The position numbers and the translations under genes were made by a program. DNA of 64,000 nucleotides from Pseudobowmanella zhangzhouensis (GTDB taxonomy: Bacteria > Pseudomonadota > Gammaproteobacteria > Enterobacterales > Alteromonadaceae): the NCBI RefSeq assembly GCF_042662685.1, contig NZ_JBHSYO010000007.1, forward strand, positions 440,711 through 504,710, read 5' to 3'. Of the stretch, positions 1 through 8,316 are shown piece after piece. Every line of letters starts with the position of its first letter. Within the stretch, counting starts at the first letter, position 1. The notes below the pieces were generated by a model. The model was not told the origin of the DNA, made no database searches, and was given only the letters and a program-made list of their open reading frames with translations.

Positions 1-617
1 TCCAGCATCAGGTTCAGCTCATCCAGGATGGTACGACGGTATTCTTCCACCACTTCAACCGGGCGCAGACGTTTACCATCGGGTAAGAACTTGCGGGCCA
101 TCTTGGCCAATACCTGTAATAACTCGATATCGGCATCAATGGTGGCACGAATATTCGGGCGAATGACTTTGACCACCACTGCCTGATTGTTGTCTTTCAG
201 GCAAGCAGTATGCACCTGCGCAATGGACGCAGACGCCAGCGGCTGAATATCAAATTCATCGAACAGGTCGCTAATGTCGTTGATACCGAGTGCGTTAACG
301 ATAATATCGCGCGCTACTTCACCATCAAATGGCTGTACTTTATCCTGTAGCTTGGCCAGTTCATCGGCGACATCCGGCGGCAATAAATCCCGACGGGTGG
401 ATAGCATCTGACCGAATTTAATAAAGACCGGTCCCAGACTCTGCAGGGCAAGACGCAGGCGTTCACCACGGCTGGCCTTAGGATAGCGATTGCGGATCCA
501 GAAGGCACTGGCGCGCCATACCCGTACATACCAGGGCATCCAGCGCGCCGGGACTAGTTCATCCAGCCCGTGTTCGAGAATGATCTTATTAATTTGATAG
601 AGTCGTTTAAAACTCAC
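1..617 (-). CDS. ubiB: UbiB, ubiquinone biosynthesis ABC1-family kinase-like protein (N-terminal 205 residues)
   Basis: UbiB is an atypical kinase/ATPase (ABC1/ADCK family) needed for ubiquinone synthesis at the inner membrane. The frame opens at GTG 617, missed by ATG-only callers, and runs off the window start; about 205 of the usual ~540 residues are present. The N terminus reads SFKRLYQINKIILEHGLD, and the family's QMLSTRRDLLPPD (KxGQ region) and ASIAQVH stretches follow. The start overlaps the ubiJ stop in a GTGA arrangement, with AAGGAG 5 bases upstream, so translation is probably coupled to ubiJ. Partial only because of the window edge; no defect is seen. Confidence 0.95.
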   Translation of the reverse strand, partial: MSFKRLYQINKIILEHGLDELVPARWMPWYVRVWRASAFWIRNRYPKASRGERLRLALQSLGPVFIKFGQMLSTRRDLLPPDVADELAKLQDKVQPFDGEVARDIIVNALGINDISDLFDEFDIQPLASASIAQVHTACLKDNNQAVVVKVIRPNIRATIDADIELLQVLAKMARKFLPDGKRLRPVEVVEEYRRTILDELNLML

Positions 618-1225
618 ACAGACTCCTTGACTGAGCTTAACGCGGCAATGCGTTTATCCAGCGCCTCGGTGCGTTTCGTCAGCGCATCCAGGTCACGATT
701 AAATTGCAGTTGACGGCCCTTGGGCACTAACACGGGTTTTTCTTCGGCTAACGCATCGCGCAGTTGCCTTTTAACAAGCGCGGCTTTATTGCTTAGCCAT
801 TGTGAACCGTCGCGTACGACCCGGCCAAGGTGATGAGCAACCACATCGCCAGTGTAGCGTGATACATGCTCCTGCCAATCGATATCCAATTCTTTAAACA
901 ATGCGCTTATGTCCTGCGCCAGTTGCATGTCGCCGCGCACAGAGAGCTTTTGTTGGCGGATCAGCTCGGTGAGTTGGCTGCTGTCGGTTAGTTGCGGCAA
1001 GGTGGACATGGACAGGCTAATCAGGCAGTCCGGTTCATCATCGCACACCAGAATATCGATGCGTTGGCTAAATACAAACAGCAGAGGTTGCGAGAGTTCC
1101 TGCAGGTGCAGTGCCAGTCGTTTACCCGCTAAAGGTCGCAGGCGTTTGGCACTGTTCTCATCCAGCGCCAATACACGGTTGATAGCACTTTCCAGCGTGG
1201 CGCTGAGCAGCTGCAGTGCTGGCAT
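614..1225 (-). CDS. ubiJ: UbiJ, ubiquinone biosynthesis accessory factor (SCP2 domain)
   Basis: UbiJ is a scaffold/lipid-binding protein that organises the soluble Ubi complex for aerobic ubiquinone synthesis. The 203-residue protein is the usual size. It has an SCP2-like sterol-carrier fold in the first ~115 residues and a C-terminal heptad-like helix (LDALTKRTEALDKRIAAL) typical of the family. It lies between ubiE and ubiB as in E. coli and overlaps ubiE by one base (start ATG inside the ubiE stop) and ubiB by four. Identification rests mainly on this context plus the SCP2/coiled-coil layout, because UbiJ sequences diverge strongly. Confidence 0.9.
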   Translation of the reverse strand: MPALQLLSATLESAINRVLALDENSAKRLRPLAGKRLALHLQELSQPLLFVFSQRIDILVCDDEPDCLISLSMSTLPQLTDSSQLTELIRQQKLSVRGDMQLAQDISALFKELDIDWQEHVSRYTGDVVAHHLGRVVRDGSQWLSNKAALVKRQLRDALAEEKPVLVPKGRQLQFNRDLDALTKRTEALDKRIAALSSVKESV

Positions 1226-1980
1226 CAGAATTTAAATCCTTTGTGCAGGGCAACGATACCACCGGTCAGGTTGTGATAGGTGGTTTGTTCAAAACCCACC
1301 GCTTCCATCATTGATTTCAGGGTGTCCTGATCCGGGTGCATCCTGATAGACTCTGCCAAATACTGATAGCTCTCAGCATCATTGGCGATGAGTTTGCCCA
1401 TCTGCGGTAATACTTTAAACGAATACAGGTCATAGACTTTGCTCAACCAATCCTGAGTCGGTTTGGAAAACTCCAGTACCAGTAAGCGGCCACCCGGTTT
1501 GAGTACACGGTACATGGAGGCCAGTGCTTTGTCTTTGTCAGTGACGTTACGCAAACCAAACGCGATGGTAATGATATCGAAGGTGTTGTCGGCAAATGGC
1601 AGTTCTTCGGCGTTGGCCTGCACAAACTCTACGTTGCCCACCACACCAAGATTGCGCAGTTTGTCGCGGCCCACTTCCAGCATGGATTGGTTAATGTCGG
1701 CCAGCACGACCTGACCAGTGGGGCCGACTAAGCGCGAGAATTTAGCGGTTAAATCACCGGTGCCACCGGCCAAATCCAATACTTTGTGGCCAGCGCGAGC
1801 GCCGGCGCTGTCGATAGTGAAACGCTTCCACAGACGATGAATTCCCATCGACATCATATCGTTCATGATGTCGTATTTCGCTGCGACCGAATGGAATACC
1901 TCGGCTACCATGGAGGCTTTTTGATCTTTATCGACTGTTTTAAAGCCAAAATGGGTTTGTTCGCTGTGTGCGTCTGACAT
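1225..1980 (-). CDS. ubiE: UbiE, ubiquinone/menaquinone C-methyltransferase
   Basis: UbiE is the SAM-dependent C-methyltransferase of ubiquinone (and menaquinone) biosynthesis. The 251-residue length equals the E. coli enzyme. Motif I of class I methyltransferases is DLAGGTGDLT at about residue 70, and ADINQSMLEVGRDK and AFGLRNVTD are the family signatures. The N terminus has THFGFKTVDKDQKASMVAEVF, the conserved UbiE opening. It is the first gene of the ubiE-ubiJ-ubiB operon. The start at ATG 1980 is supported by length and N-terminal conservation. Confidence 0.98.
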   Translation of the reverse strand: MSDAHSEQTHFGFKTVDKDQKASMVAEVFHSVAAKYDIMNDMMSMGIHRLWKRFTIDSAGARAGHKVLDLAGGTGDLTAKFSRLVGPTGQVVLADINQSMLEVGRDKLRNLGVVGNVEFVQANAEELPFADNTFDIITIAFGLRNVTDKDKALASMYRVLKPGGRLLVLEFSKPTQDWLSKVYDLYSFKVLPQMGKLIANDAESYQYLAESIRMHPDQDTLKSMMEAVGFEQTTYHNLTGGIVALHKGFKF

Positions 1981-2040
1981 ATTGCTTCCTACCTAACTCA
2001 ATGGCGCTAGTTTAACGAAGTTTGCCTTTGAAAATACAGA

Positions 2041-2069
2041 CAAAAAAGCCGCAACCTTAAGGTTACGGC
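2041..2069 (-). terminator. Rho-independent terminator of prlC
   Basis: On the minus strand a GC-rich stem (GCCG/CGGC plus AACC/GGTT, one mismatch, TTAA loop) at 2048-2069 is followed by a run of six T residues. It lies about 30 bases past the prlC stop and before ubiE, so it separates prlC from the ubi operon. Confidence 0.8.
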
Positions 2070-2100
2070 CTGATACGTTTGATACAGCGCAAAGGATTGC

Positions 2101-4137
2101 TTAACCGTTAATCCCGCTGTGGCGCAACAGCGCATCCACTTCCGGCTTACGCCCGCGAAATGCTTCAAACAACGCCATCGGCTCATCACTGCCACCTTTT
2201 TCCAGAATGCAGTGCATAAAATCGGCGCCGGTTTGCGGATTAAAGATGCCTTCTTCTTCAAAGCGTGAGAACGCATCGGCAGAGAGCACCTCCGCCCACT
2301 TGTAGCTGTAGTAGCCGGCGGCATATCCCCCGGCAAATATATGGCCGAAGCTATGCTGGAAACGATTAAATTCAGGTGGCTGCACCACGGACACTTGCTG
2401 GCGCACCTCTGACAGTACCTGCTCAACCTGGCCGGTAATCGCCGGATCGAAATCCCGGTGTAAAATAAAGTCGAATAAGGCAAATTCCAGTTGCCGTAAC
2501 ATCTGCATGGCACTTTGGTAATTGCGTGCTGCCAGCATTTTGTTGAGAAGATCCTCAGGTAATGCCTTGCCGCTCTCATAGTGCCCGGACAGGAAACTCA
2601 GCGCCTCTGGCTGCCAGCACCAGTTCTCCAGGAACTGGCTGGGGAGTTCTACCGCATCCCAGGGTACGCCGGAGATACCATTCACGCCGCCCACATCGAT
2701 TTGCGTCAGCATATGGTGCAGGCCATGGCCAAATTCATGGAACAGGGTCACCACTTCATCATGGGTGAACAGTGCCGGTTTACCATCGACCGGACCGTTA
2801 AAGTTACAGGTCAGATAGGCCACCGGTAACTGGGCGCCGCTGATGGTCTGGCGCTTATCCCGGCACACATCCATCCATGCCCCGCCACGTTTTTTGGCTC
2901 GCGCGTACAAATCAAAATAGAAACCACCACGCAACTGTTGCTGGCTGTCATAAATCGCGTAAAAGCGCACATCCGGATGCCAGGTGTCCACATCACTCAC
3001 GGACTCAATGCGCAATCCGTATAAGCGCTGCACTACTTCAAATAAGCCGGAGACTACTTTGTGTTCCGGGAAGTACGGGCGCAGTTCCTCGTCCGAGATG
3101 GCATATTTGGCTTGCTTGAGTTTTTCACTGTAGTAAGCCAGATCCCAGGCCTGCAGATCCCGGCTGCCATCCATACGCTCGGCAAAATCACGCACCGCTT
3201 GCAAGTCTTCTTCGCCCTGAGGCTTGGAACGGCGGGCTAAGTCATGCAGAAAGGTCAGCACCTGCTCGGTGGAGCTGGCCATTTTGGTGGCCAGAGAATA
3301 TTCCGCATAGTTGGCAAAGCCGAGTAATTTGGCTTTTTCCAGTCTGAACGTCAGCGTCTCCTGCATAATGGCCGAGTTATCCCATTGACCCGCATTCGGC
3401 CCCTGATCAGACGCGCGGGTGGTGTAGGCACGGTACATTTCTTCACGTAGTTCACGATTGTCGGCGTACATCATCACCGGCAAGTACGATGGAATATCCA
3501 GCGTAAACAACCAGCCCTGCAGGTCTCGCTGCCTGGCAGCCTGGGCTGCTGCTGCTCTGGCTGACTCGGGAAGTCCCGCCAGCATGGAGTCATCCTCGAT
3601 GTGTTTACTCCAGCCTAATGTGGCATCCATCAGGTTGTTGGAAAATTGCGAGGATAATTCGGATAAACGGGCACTTATCTCGGCGTAACGTTTTTTATCT
3701 CCGGCGGGCAGGTCGATGCCGGATAAGCGAAAATCCCGCAGAGTATTGTCGATGGCCTTTTGCTGCGCCTGACTTAAGGTGCTGAATTCATTACTGTTAC
3801 GTAGCGCCTGATAAGCGGCGAACAAGCCTTCATGTTGCCCTACCCAGGTGCCGTATTCAGAAAGTAGCGGCAGGCAACTGTCATGGGCTTCACGCAACGC
3901 ATCACTGCTGACTACCGAATTCATGTGGGATACCGGTGACCAAAGCTGGCTAAGCTCATCATCGGCCTGCTCGATGGGTAAAATCAGGCCGGCGTAACTC
4001 ACGTCACCACTAGCCACCGCCTGTTCAATCACAGATTTGCAATGACTGATCGCCTGCTCCACAGCGGGCTTGATCTGGTCGGGGCTGATGGCGGAAAAGG
4101 TCGGCAGGGCAAACGCCTGAGCAACAGAAGTAGACAT
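2101..4137 (-). CDS. prlC: Oligopeptidase A (M3 zinc metallopeptidase)
   Basis: Cytoplasmic zinc metallopeptidase that degrades short peptides, including cleaved signal peptides. From ATG 4137 the product is 678 residues, close to E. coli OpdA (680). The HEFGH zinc motif (FHEFGHGLHHML) sits around residue 465, with the family's VPWDAVELPSQFLENW just after it. The upstream in-frame GTG at 4146 would add three residues; ATG 4137 is preferred. It is divergent from gor and ends at its own terminator. Confidence 0.97.
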   Translation of the reverse strand: MSTSVAQAFALPTFSAISPDQIKPAVEQAISHCKSVIEQAVASGDVSYAGLILPIEQADDELSQLWSPVSHMNSVVSSDALREAHDSCLPLLSEYGTWVGQHEGLFAAYQALRNSNEFSTLSQAQQKAIDNTLRDFRLSGIDLPAGDKKRYAEISARLSELSSQFSNNLMDATLGWSKHIEDDSMLAGLPESARAAAAQAARQRDLQGWLFTLDIPSYLPVMMYADNRELREEMYRAYTTRASDQGPNAGQWDNSAIMQETLTFRLEKAKLLGFANYAEYSLATKMASSTEQVLTFLHDLARRSKPQGEEDLQAVRDFAERMDGSRDLQAWDLAYYSEKLKQAKYAISDEELRPYFPEHKVVSGLFEVVQRLYGLRIESVSDVDTWHPDVRFYAIYDSQQQLRGGFYFDLYARAKKRGGAWMDVCRDKRQTISGAQLPVAYLTCNFNGPVDGKPALFTHDEVVTLFHEFGHGLHHMLTQIDVGGVNGISGVPWDAVELPSQFLENWCWQPEALSFLSGHYESGKALPEDLLNKMLAARNYQSAMQMLRQLEFALFDFILHRDFDPAITGQVEQVLSEVRQQVSVVQPPEFNRFQHSFGHIFAGGYAAGYYSYKWAEVLSADAFSRFEEEGIFNPQTGADFMHCILEKGGSDEPMALFEAFRGRKPEVDALLRHSGING

Positions 4138-4268
4138 AGCGAACACTCATAAAATCGTTTACTGCTATATAGGTGTAACCCACACAAAAACAAGGGCATA
4201 CTGATAATTACTTGAAAGCCCGACGCCTGCCCCAATTGTCTTCGGGTGTTGTTAGCGGAAAGAAATTG

Positions 4269-5618
4269 ATGAAGCATTTTGATTATATTTGTATCGGCGC
4301 CGGCAGTGGTGGCATTGCCTCTGCTAATCGAGCCGCCATGTATGGCCAGCGGGTTGCGCTGATTGAACCGAAGCAGTTGGGAGGCACCTGTGTAAACGTG
4401 GGCTGTGTACCCAAAAAGGCCATGTGGTACGGTGCCCAAATTGCTGAAGCGATGGATCTTTACGCTGCCGATTATGGTTTTGAGGTCGAGAGAAAAAGCC
4501 TTAACTGGTCGCGCCTGATTGCCAGTCGTGATGCCTATATCAGCCGAATTCACGCATCTTATGAGCGGGTGTTGGGTGCTAACAAGGTGACCGTCGTGCC
4601 CGGTAAAGCGACGTTCGTCGCGCCGAAAACCATTGAAGTGAATGGCGAACAATATCACGCTGACCATATTCTTATTGCCACCGGTGGAAAGCCGCGTTGG
4701 CCGAATGTGCCGGGTGCGGAGCTGGGTATCGACTCTGATGGATTCTTTGCATTAGAGCAACAACCACAGCGTGCGCTGGTGGTGGGCGCAGGGTATATCG
4801 GTGTTGAAATTGCCGGCGTGTTGCACGCGTTGGGTACACAAACGTATCTGGCGGTCAGGCACAATGCGCCGCTACGGCATTTCGATCCTATGTTGAGTGA
4901 GACACTCAAAGAGTTGATGGCTGAGCATGGGCCGACGCTGTTGACCGAGCACGACGTGGCTCAGGTGGAAAAACTGGCCGATGGTGCTTTACAGGTCAGG
5001 TTTAAAAATGGACATCAGGTTCAGGTAGATACACTAATCTGGGCAATTGGCCGCGATCCTGTGATCGCTGATCTGGGTTTGCGTGAGGCAGGAGTGGAAC
5101 TCAATGAGGATGGCTATATCGCGGTCGATGAGTTCCAGCAAACCAATGTGCAAGGCGTGTATGCGGTCGGCGATGTCACCGGTCATATTGAATTAACCCC
5201 GGTGGCGGTAAAAGCCGGGCGACAACTGTCTGAGCGGTTATTCAACAACAAGCCAAACGCCAAAATGGATTATGCCAATGTGCCGACTGTGGTGTTCAGT
5301 CATCCACCCATAGGCACAATTGGCTTAACCGAACCGCAAGCGGCGCAGCAGTTTGGTGCTGAAAATCTGAAAATTTATGAGTCGACCTTCGCCGCTATGT
5401 ATAACGCGGTGACCAGTAATCGCCAGACCACCCGCATGAAACTAATCTGTGCAGGAGAGGATGAAAAAGTCGTCGGCCTGCATGGCATTGGCTTCGCAAT
5501 GGATGAAATTTTGCAAGGCTTTGCCGTAGCCATCAAGATGGGCGCGACTAAGGCTGATTTCGACGCCTGTGTGGCTATTCACCCTACCAGCGCGGAAGAG
5601 TTCGTGACGATGCGTTAA
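4269..5618 (+). CDS. gor: Glutathione reductase (NADPH)
   Basis: FAD-dependent disulfide reductase that keeps glutathione reduced. The 449-residue product matches the E. coli length (450). It opens with the FAD-binding GAGSGGIASANRAA and carries the redox-active pair in GGTCVNVGCVPKK at about residues 40-52. The NADPH-binding GAGYIGVEIAG and the C-terminal HPTSAEEFVTMR with the catalytic His-Glu are present. The start at ATG 4269 is chosen because the glycine-rich FAD motif must be near the N terminus; the frame is open 19 codons further but that stretch is unlike the family. It is divergent from prlC. Confidence 0.98.
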   Translation: MKHFDYICIGAGSGGIASANRAAMYGQRVALIEPKQLGGTCVNVGCVPKKAMWYGAQIAEAMDLYAADYGFEVERKSLNWSRLIASRDAYISRIHASYERVLGANKVTVVPGKATFVAPKTIEVNGEQYHADHILIATGGKPRWPNVPGAELGIDSDGFFALEQQPQRALVVGAGYIGVEIAGVLHALGTQTYLAVRHNAPLRHFDPMLSETLKELMAEHGPTLLTEHDVAQVEKLADGALQVRFKNGHQVQVDTLIWAIGRDPVIADLGLREAGVELNEDGYIAVDEFQQTNVQGVYAVGDVTGHIELTPVAVKAGRQLSERLFNNKPNAKMDYANVPTVVFSHPPIGTIGLTEPQAAQQFGAENLKIYESTFAAMYNAVTSNRQTTRMKLICAGEDEKVVGLHGIGFAMDEILQGFAVAIKMGATKADFDACVAIHPTSAEEFVTMR

Positions 5619-5677
5619 GGGGCAATTCAGGTTAGACTGGATAAGCTATCGCCAGTAATTAAATGGAAGAGGTTGAT

Positions 5678-6196
5678 ATGAAACGCGTTATGGCTTTGGG
5701 TTTGATGTTAGCGGGTTCGCTGAGTATGCCGGTAATGGCACAGGGCTCGTTAAAACTTGAATGGAAAAATCCGGACAAATTCCGTGATATCCGGCCAGCC
5801 AATCAGTCGCGTCAGTCGTTTCGCGAAGAAGTGTTCAGTCAGTTACAAAAGTACATTGAACTGCGTTTAGTCAACCGTCTCGCCGATGGCTTCAGTCTGC
5901 ATTTAACTGTCACCGACCTCGATCTGGCTGGCGAAGTGTGGCCAGCAATGATGGTTGGCCTCAATGGTGGAAGTGACGTCAGATTGATCAAGCAAATTGA
6001 CTCGCCGCGTATGGCGTTTGATTTTCAACTGCTGGATGCCAGTGGTCAGGTTGTACTTGAGGGTAGTGAAGATATTCGCGATATGAGCTTTATGGACAGA
6101 GGTTCATTGGTGCGTGATACCGATCCGCTGCGTTACGAGAAGAATTTGTTACGGGGCTGGTTTGATAAAGCGTTGGCTGGCTATATACAAAAATAA
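5678..6196 (+). CDS. DUF3016 family secreted protein
   Basis: Exported protein of unknown function. From ATG 5678, behind a good GGAAGAGG site, it is 172 residues with a signal peptide (MKRVMALGLMLAGSLSMPVMAQ, cleavage likely after VMA). The mature part starts LKLEWKNPDKFRDIRPAN, typical of DUF3016 proteins of marine gammaproteobacteria, with a LTVTDLDLAGEVWP block in the middle. It stands alone between gor and a strong terminator. No catalytic motif is visible. Confidence 0.85.
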   Translation: MKRVMALGLMLAGSLSMPVMAQGSLKLEWKNPDKFRDIRPANQSRQSFREEVFSQLQKYIELRLVNRLADGFSLHLTVTDLDLAGEVWPAMMVGLNGGSDVRLIKQIDSPRMAFDFQLLDASGQVVLEGSEDIRDMSFMDRGSLVRDTDPLRYEKNLLRGWFDKALAGYIQK

Positions 6197-6222
6197 AAAA
6201 GGCCGCAATTGCGGCCTTTTTT
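6195..6222. terminator. Bidirectional terminator between the DUF3016 gene and the 111-residue ORF
   Basis: Perfect GGCCGC/GCGGCC stem (6201-6216) with an AATT loop, flanked by six A on one side and six T on the other. It can end transcription from both convergent genes; its T run overlaps the last codons of the minus-strand ORF. Confidence 0.9.
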
Positions 6223-6556
6223 ACAGCATCTTTTCAATGGACTTATACAACTCGATGGCGTCTTTTTCACTCAGCCCATTGCTCTGACTGGCCTTGCCGA
6301 CGCTACTGGACACCCTGACAAAATCATTTTGACTGACTGGGGCGCTGTCTTCGGCTGCCGATTTTTGTTGCGCTGCCTGCGTGGGTTGTTGCTGCTCGCG
6401 CTGCTGGATAATTTGTGCCTGCGCCGACAGCTGAACGTCCGGTTGATTGGCCTGACCGATGCCAAACGCATTGGGCGACGCACCGGATGACGGCGCGGAT
6501 TCTGCTGCGCGCGGTAACGCGACGTTGAGCTTCACAGTTGAACCAGTAATTTCCAC
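6221..6556 (-). CDS. Small hypothetical protein, low-complexity Ala/Gln/Ser-rich
   Basis: Unrecognised protein of 111 residues. The start is GTG 6556, supported by GGAGG six bases upstream. It begins MEITGSTVKLN, has a long disordered Ala/Gln/Ser/Pro middle (QREQQQPTQAAQQKSAAE) and ends in a short predicted helix, LSEKDAIELYKSIEKML. It has no signal peptide or membrane segment. It lies 60 bases downstream of another small minus-strand ORF, so the two may be cotranscribed. The N terminus resembles that of the small gene at 7078 (MEIQGSTGV), which sits behind a FliA promoter, so a motility link is possible but unproven. Confidence 0.6.
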   Translation of the reverse strand: MEITGSTVKLNVALPRAAESAPSSGASPNAFGIGQANQPDVQLSAQAQIIQQREQQQPTQAAQQKSAAEDSAPVSQNDFVRVSSSVGKASQSNGLSEKDAIELYKSIEKML

Positions 6557-6616
6557 AATAAACCTCCATGACGGCAGGAAAGATAATTATGGTTCAACTC
6601 CGGCGTTGTCGCGACT

Positions 6617-6928
6617 TTAGCTCTTCAAACTGGCGGAAAAGTTGGCCAGCGTGCTGAACAGTAGTTCCATCTTCTTTACCGTATCGGCAATCAATTCTGG
6701 CTCTGGGGTGTCGATAGCCTGCTCAATTTGCAATACCTGCTCAGCGACTTCGGCCACATAGGGGCTAAAGCGCGTGTTATCTGTACCAAAACCGGCATGA
6801 GCAGGGAATATTTGCTGAAACTTGCCTTTACCCTGCGCGCTGAGTTGATCGAGGCGGGCATCTGCGTCTAACGCTTTGCGATATAAAAGTTGTAAATTTT
6901 GTTTAAGAGAATCAATAACCTGGTTCAT
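6617..6928 (-). CDS. Small all-helical hypothetical protein, possibly PriC-like
   Basis: 103-residue protein, mostly helical, without membrane segments. The layout (N-terminal helix MNQVIDSLKQNLQLLYRKA, then F-rich ARFSPYV-like segment NTRFSPYVAEVAEQVLQIEQAI) recalls the N-terminal domain of primosomal replication protein N'' (PriC). It is much shorter than full PriC (~175 residues), and I cannot confirm the match by eye. It could equally be a small motility chaperone, given the FliA promoter and small gene next door. It is divergent from that gene and upstream of the 111-residue ORF. Confidence 0.5.
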   Translation of the reverse strand: MNQVIDSLKQNLQLLYRKALDADARLDQLSAQGKGKFQQIFPAHAGFGTDNTRFSPYVAEVAEQVLQIEQAIDTPEPELIADTVKKMELLFSTLANFSASLKS

Positions 6929-6955
6929 TTGTTCACTTTGGTGTCTATATTTAAC

Positions 6956-6982
6956 TAAAGTTTTGCAGGCTGTTGCCGATAC
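6956..6982 (+). promoter_or_regulatory. FliA (sigma-28) flagellar promoter
   Basis: TAAAGTTT, an 11-base spacer, then GCCGATAC. The E. coli sigma-28 consensus is TAAAGTTT-N11-GCCGATAA, so 15 of 16 defined positions match with exact spacing. It faces the 61-residue gene at 7078, leaving a leader of about 85 bases. The next gene downstream on this strand is well past epmB, so the small gene is the likely only target. Confidence 0.85.
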
Positions 6983-7077
6983 ACCCCATAAGCGGAGGTA
7001 TCGACTTTCGCCGGGTGAGAGTTTGCCCTATCGCTGCACGAAAGTGTGAAATTTTTTATTTAGATAAAGGAGATGGT

Positions 7078-7263
7078 ATGGAAATCCAGGGATCTACCGG
7101 GGTATCCGACGCGTCTGCAGAACTTCGCGCTGCTAAGCTGGCCAAAAACCAGCAGGAGCAGGAAGGCAAAGCAGCGCTCCAGTTGCTGGACTCGGCGGCT
7201 GGCGTACCACAGTCAAGCTCAGCGAATCCTGCGCTGGGGTCGACTGTCGACACTTACGCTTAA
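7078..7263 (+). CDS. Small YjfB-like putative motility protein
   Basis: 61-residue soluble protein starting at ATG 7078, behind a strong AAAGGAGATGGT ribosome site. It begins MEIQGSTGVSDAS, continues with a short helix (ELRAAKLAKNQQEQEGKAALQLLDSA) and ends with a polar tail, NPALGSTVDTYA. Size and layout fit the YjfB-like putative motility family, and the FliA promoter 95 bases upstream supports a flagellar-regulon role. Both are inference; the exact function is unknown. Its stop overlaps the convergent epmB stop by four bases. Confidence 0.7.
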   Translation: MEIQGSTGVSDASAELRAAKLAKNQQEQEGKAALQLLDSAAGVPQSSSANPALGSTVDTYA

Positions 7264-8276
7264 GGATGCAGTAGCAAGTCCACAGGGGTTTTGCCTGGCT
7301 GGCCGGCGATTTCACGCACCAAACGTGGAACCAAAAAGCCGGGCAAACGCCTGATTATTTCTGCCATTAATTCCCGCGCTCGTTCATCCGATACATCAAA
7401 ATGTTGTGCGCCCTGCACTTTATCCAGCATATGCAGGTAATAGGGTAATACACCGGCAGCAAACAACCGCTCACTCAACGCCTCCAGCGCATCCGCACTA
7501 TCATTAACCCCTTTTAGCAGTACCGCCTGATTGAGCAACGTCACGCCAGCGCGTTTCAGTTGCTGCAGGCGAGTAGCCAGTAATGGATCTATTTCATTGG
7601 CATGATTAATATGCAAAACCATCACCAATGGCAGGTTTAAACTGTTTATCCACGCTAGTAAGTCTTCACATACTCGTGATGGGATCACGACAGGCAATCG
7701 GGTATGAATACGCAGGCGGCGAATGTGTGGAATCTCGCTGATTTGATCGCATAGCCAGGCCAAAAAGTCATCTTTGGCCATCAGTGGATCGCCACCGGAC
7801 AGAATCACTTCGTTGATATTGTTATCCGAGCGAATATGCTGCAGCGCCACCATCCAGTCACGTTTATTCAGGTGATTGTCACCATAGGGAAAGTGGCGGC
7901 GAAAACAATAACGACAGTTAATTGCGCAGCCGCCACGCACAATCAGCAACGCGCGGCTTTGGTACTTGTGCAAAATACCCGGCGTGATGTTGTCCTGTTC
8001 ATCGAGGGGATCATGACTAAATCCGGGCTCCTGTAAAAACTCTGCGGACTGGGTGTATACCTGGCGGAAAAGCGGATCATGCCAGTCTCCGGCTACCATT
8101 TTCGCTACAAACGGGCGGGGCACGCGCATAGCAAACAACTCGCGCGCCGCGCTGTCTGCCTCATTCTCGTGCGCAGATAAATTTAACCGCGCCAGTAATT
8201 CTGACGGGTCTGTGATGCAGTCAGCCAATTCTTTTTGCCATGGCCTCTCTACAGTGACTGGAATTTTAGGTATCAT
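7260..8276 (-). CDS. epmB: EpmB, EF-P lysine 2,3-aminomutase (radical SAM)
   Basis: Radical SAM enzyme that converts alpha-lysine to (R)-beta-lysine, which EpmA then attaches to elongation factor P. The 4Fe-4S motif CAINCRYCFRRHFPYGDN is intact. LSGGDPLMAKD and HYLHMLDKVQGAQHF-type segments are also conserved, closely matching E. coli EpmB. The start is ATG 8276 (MIPKIPVTVERPWQ, 338 residues); an in-frame TTG at 8285 is less likely. It is divergent from efp with a 40-base gap, and epmA follows efp, so the whole modification system is together. Confidence 0.98.
   Translation of the reverse strand: MIPKIPVTVERPWQKELADCITDPSELLARLNLSAHENEADSAARELFAMRVPRPFVAKMVAGDWHDPLFRQVYTQSAEFLQEPGFSHDPLDEQDNITPGILHKYQSRALLIVRGGCAINCRYCFRRHFPYGDNHLNKRDWMVALQHIRSDNNINEVILSGGDPLMAKDDFLAWLCDQISEIPHIRRLRIHTRLPVVIPSRVCEDLLAWINSLNLPLVMVLHINHANEIDPLLATRLQQLKRAGVTLLNQAVLLKGVNDSADALEALSERLFAAGVLPYYLHMLDKVQGAQHFDVSDERARELMAEIIRRLPGFLVPRLVREIAGQPGKTPVDLLLHP
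8248..8276 (+). promoter_or_regulatory. Predicted sigma-70 promoter of efp
   Basis: TCTACA, 17 bases, TATCAT, followed directly by TCGCGAC. The -10 box coincides with the first codons of divergent epmB (ATG at 8276 on the other strand), so efp transcription initiates over the epmB start. The predicted leader is about 35 bases. Confidence 0.5.
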
Positions 8277-8316
8277 TCGCGACAATTATTTGCCTTAAAG
8301 AAATGTGGAATACAGC

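Noticed and set aside
2007..2579. 190-residue frame overlapping prlC in another frame of the same strand
   Set aside because: Runs across the prlC stop and terminator; out-of-frame reading of a clear M3 peptidase.
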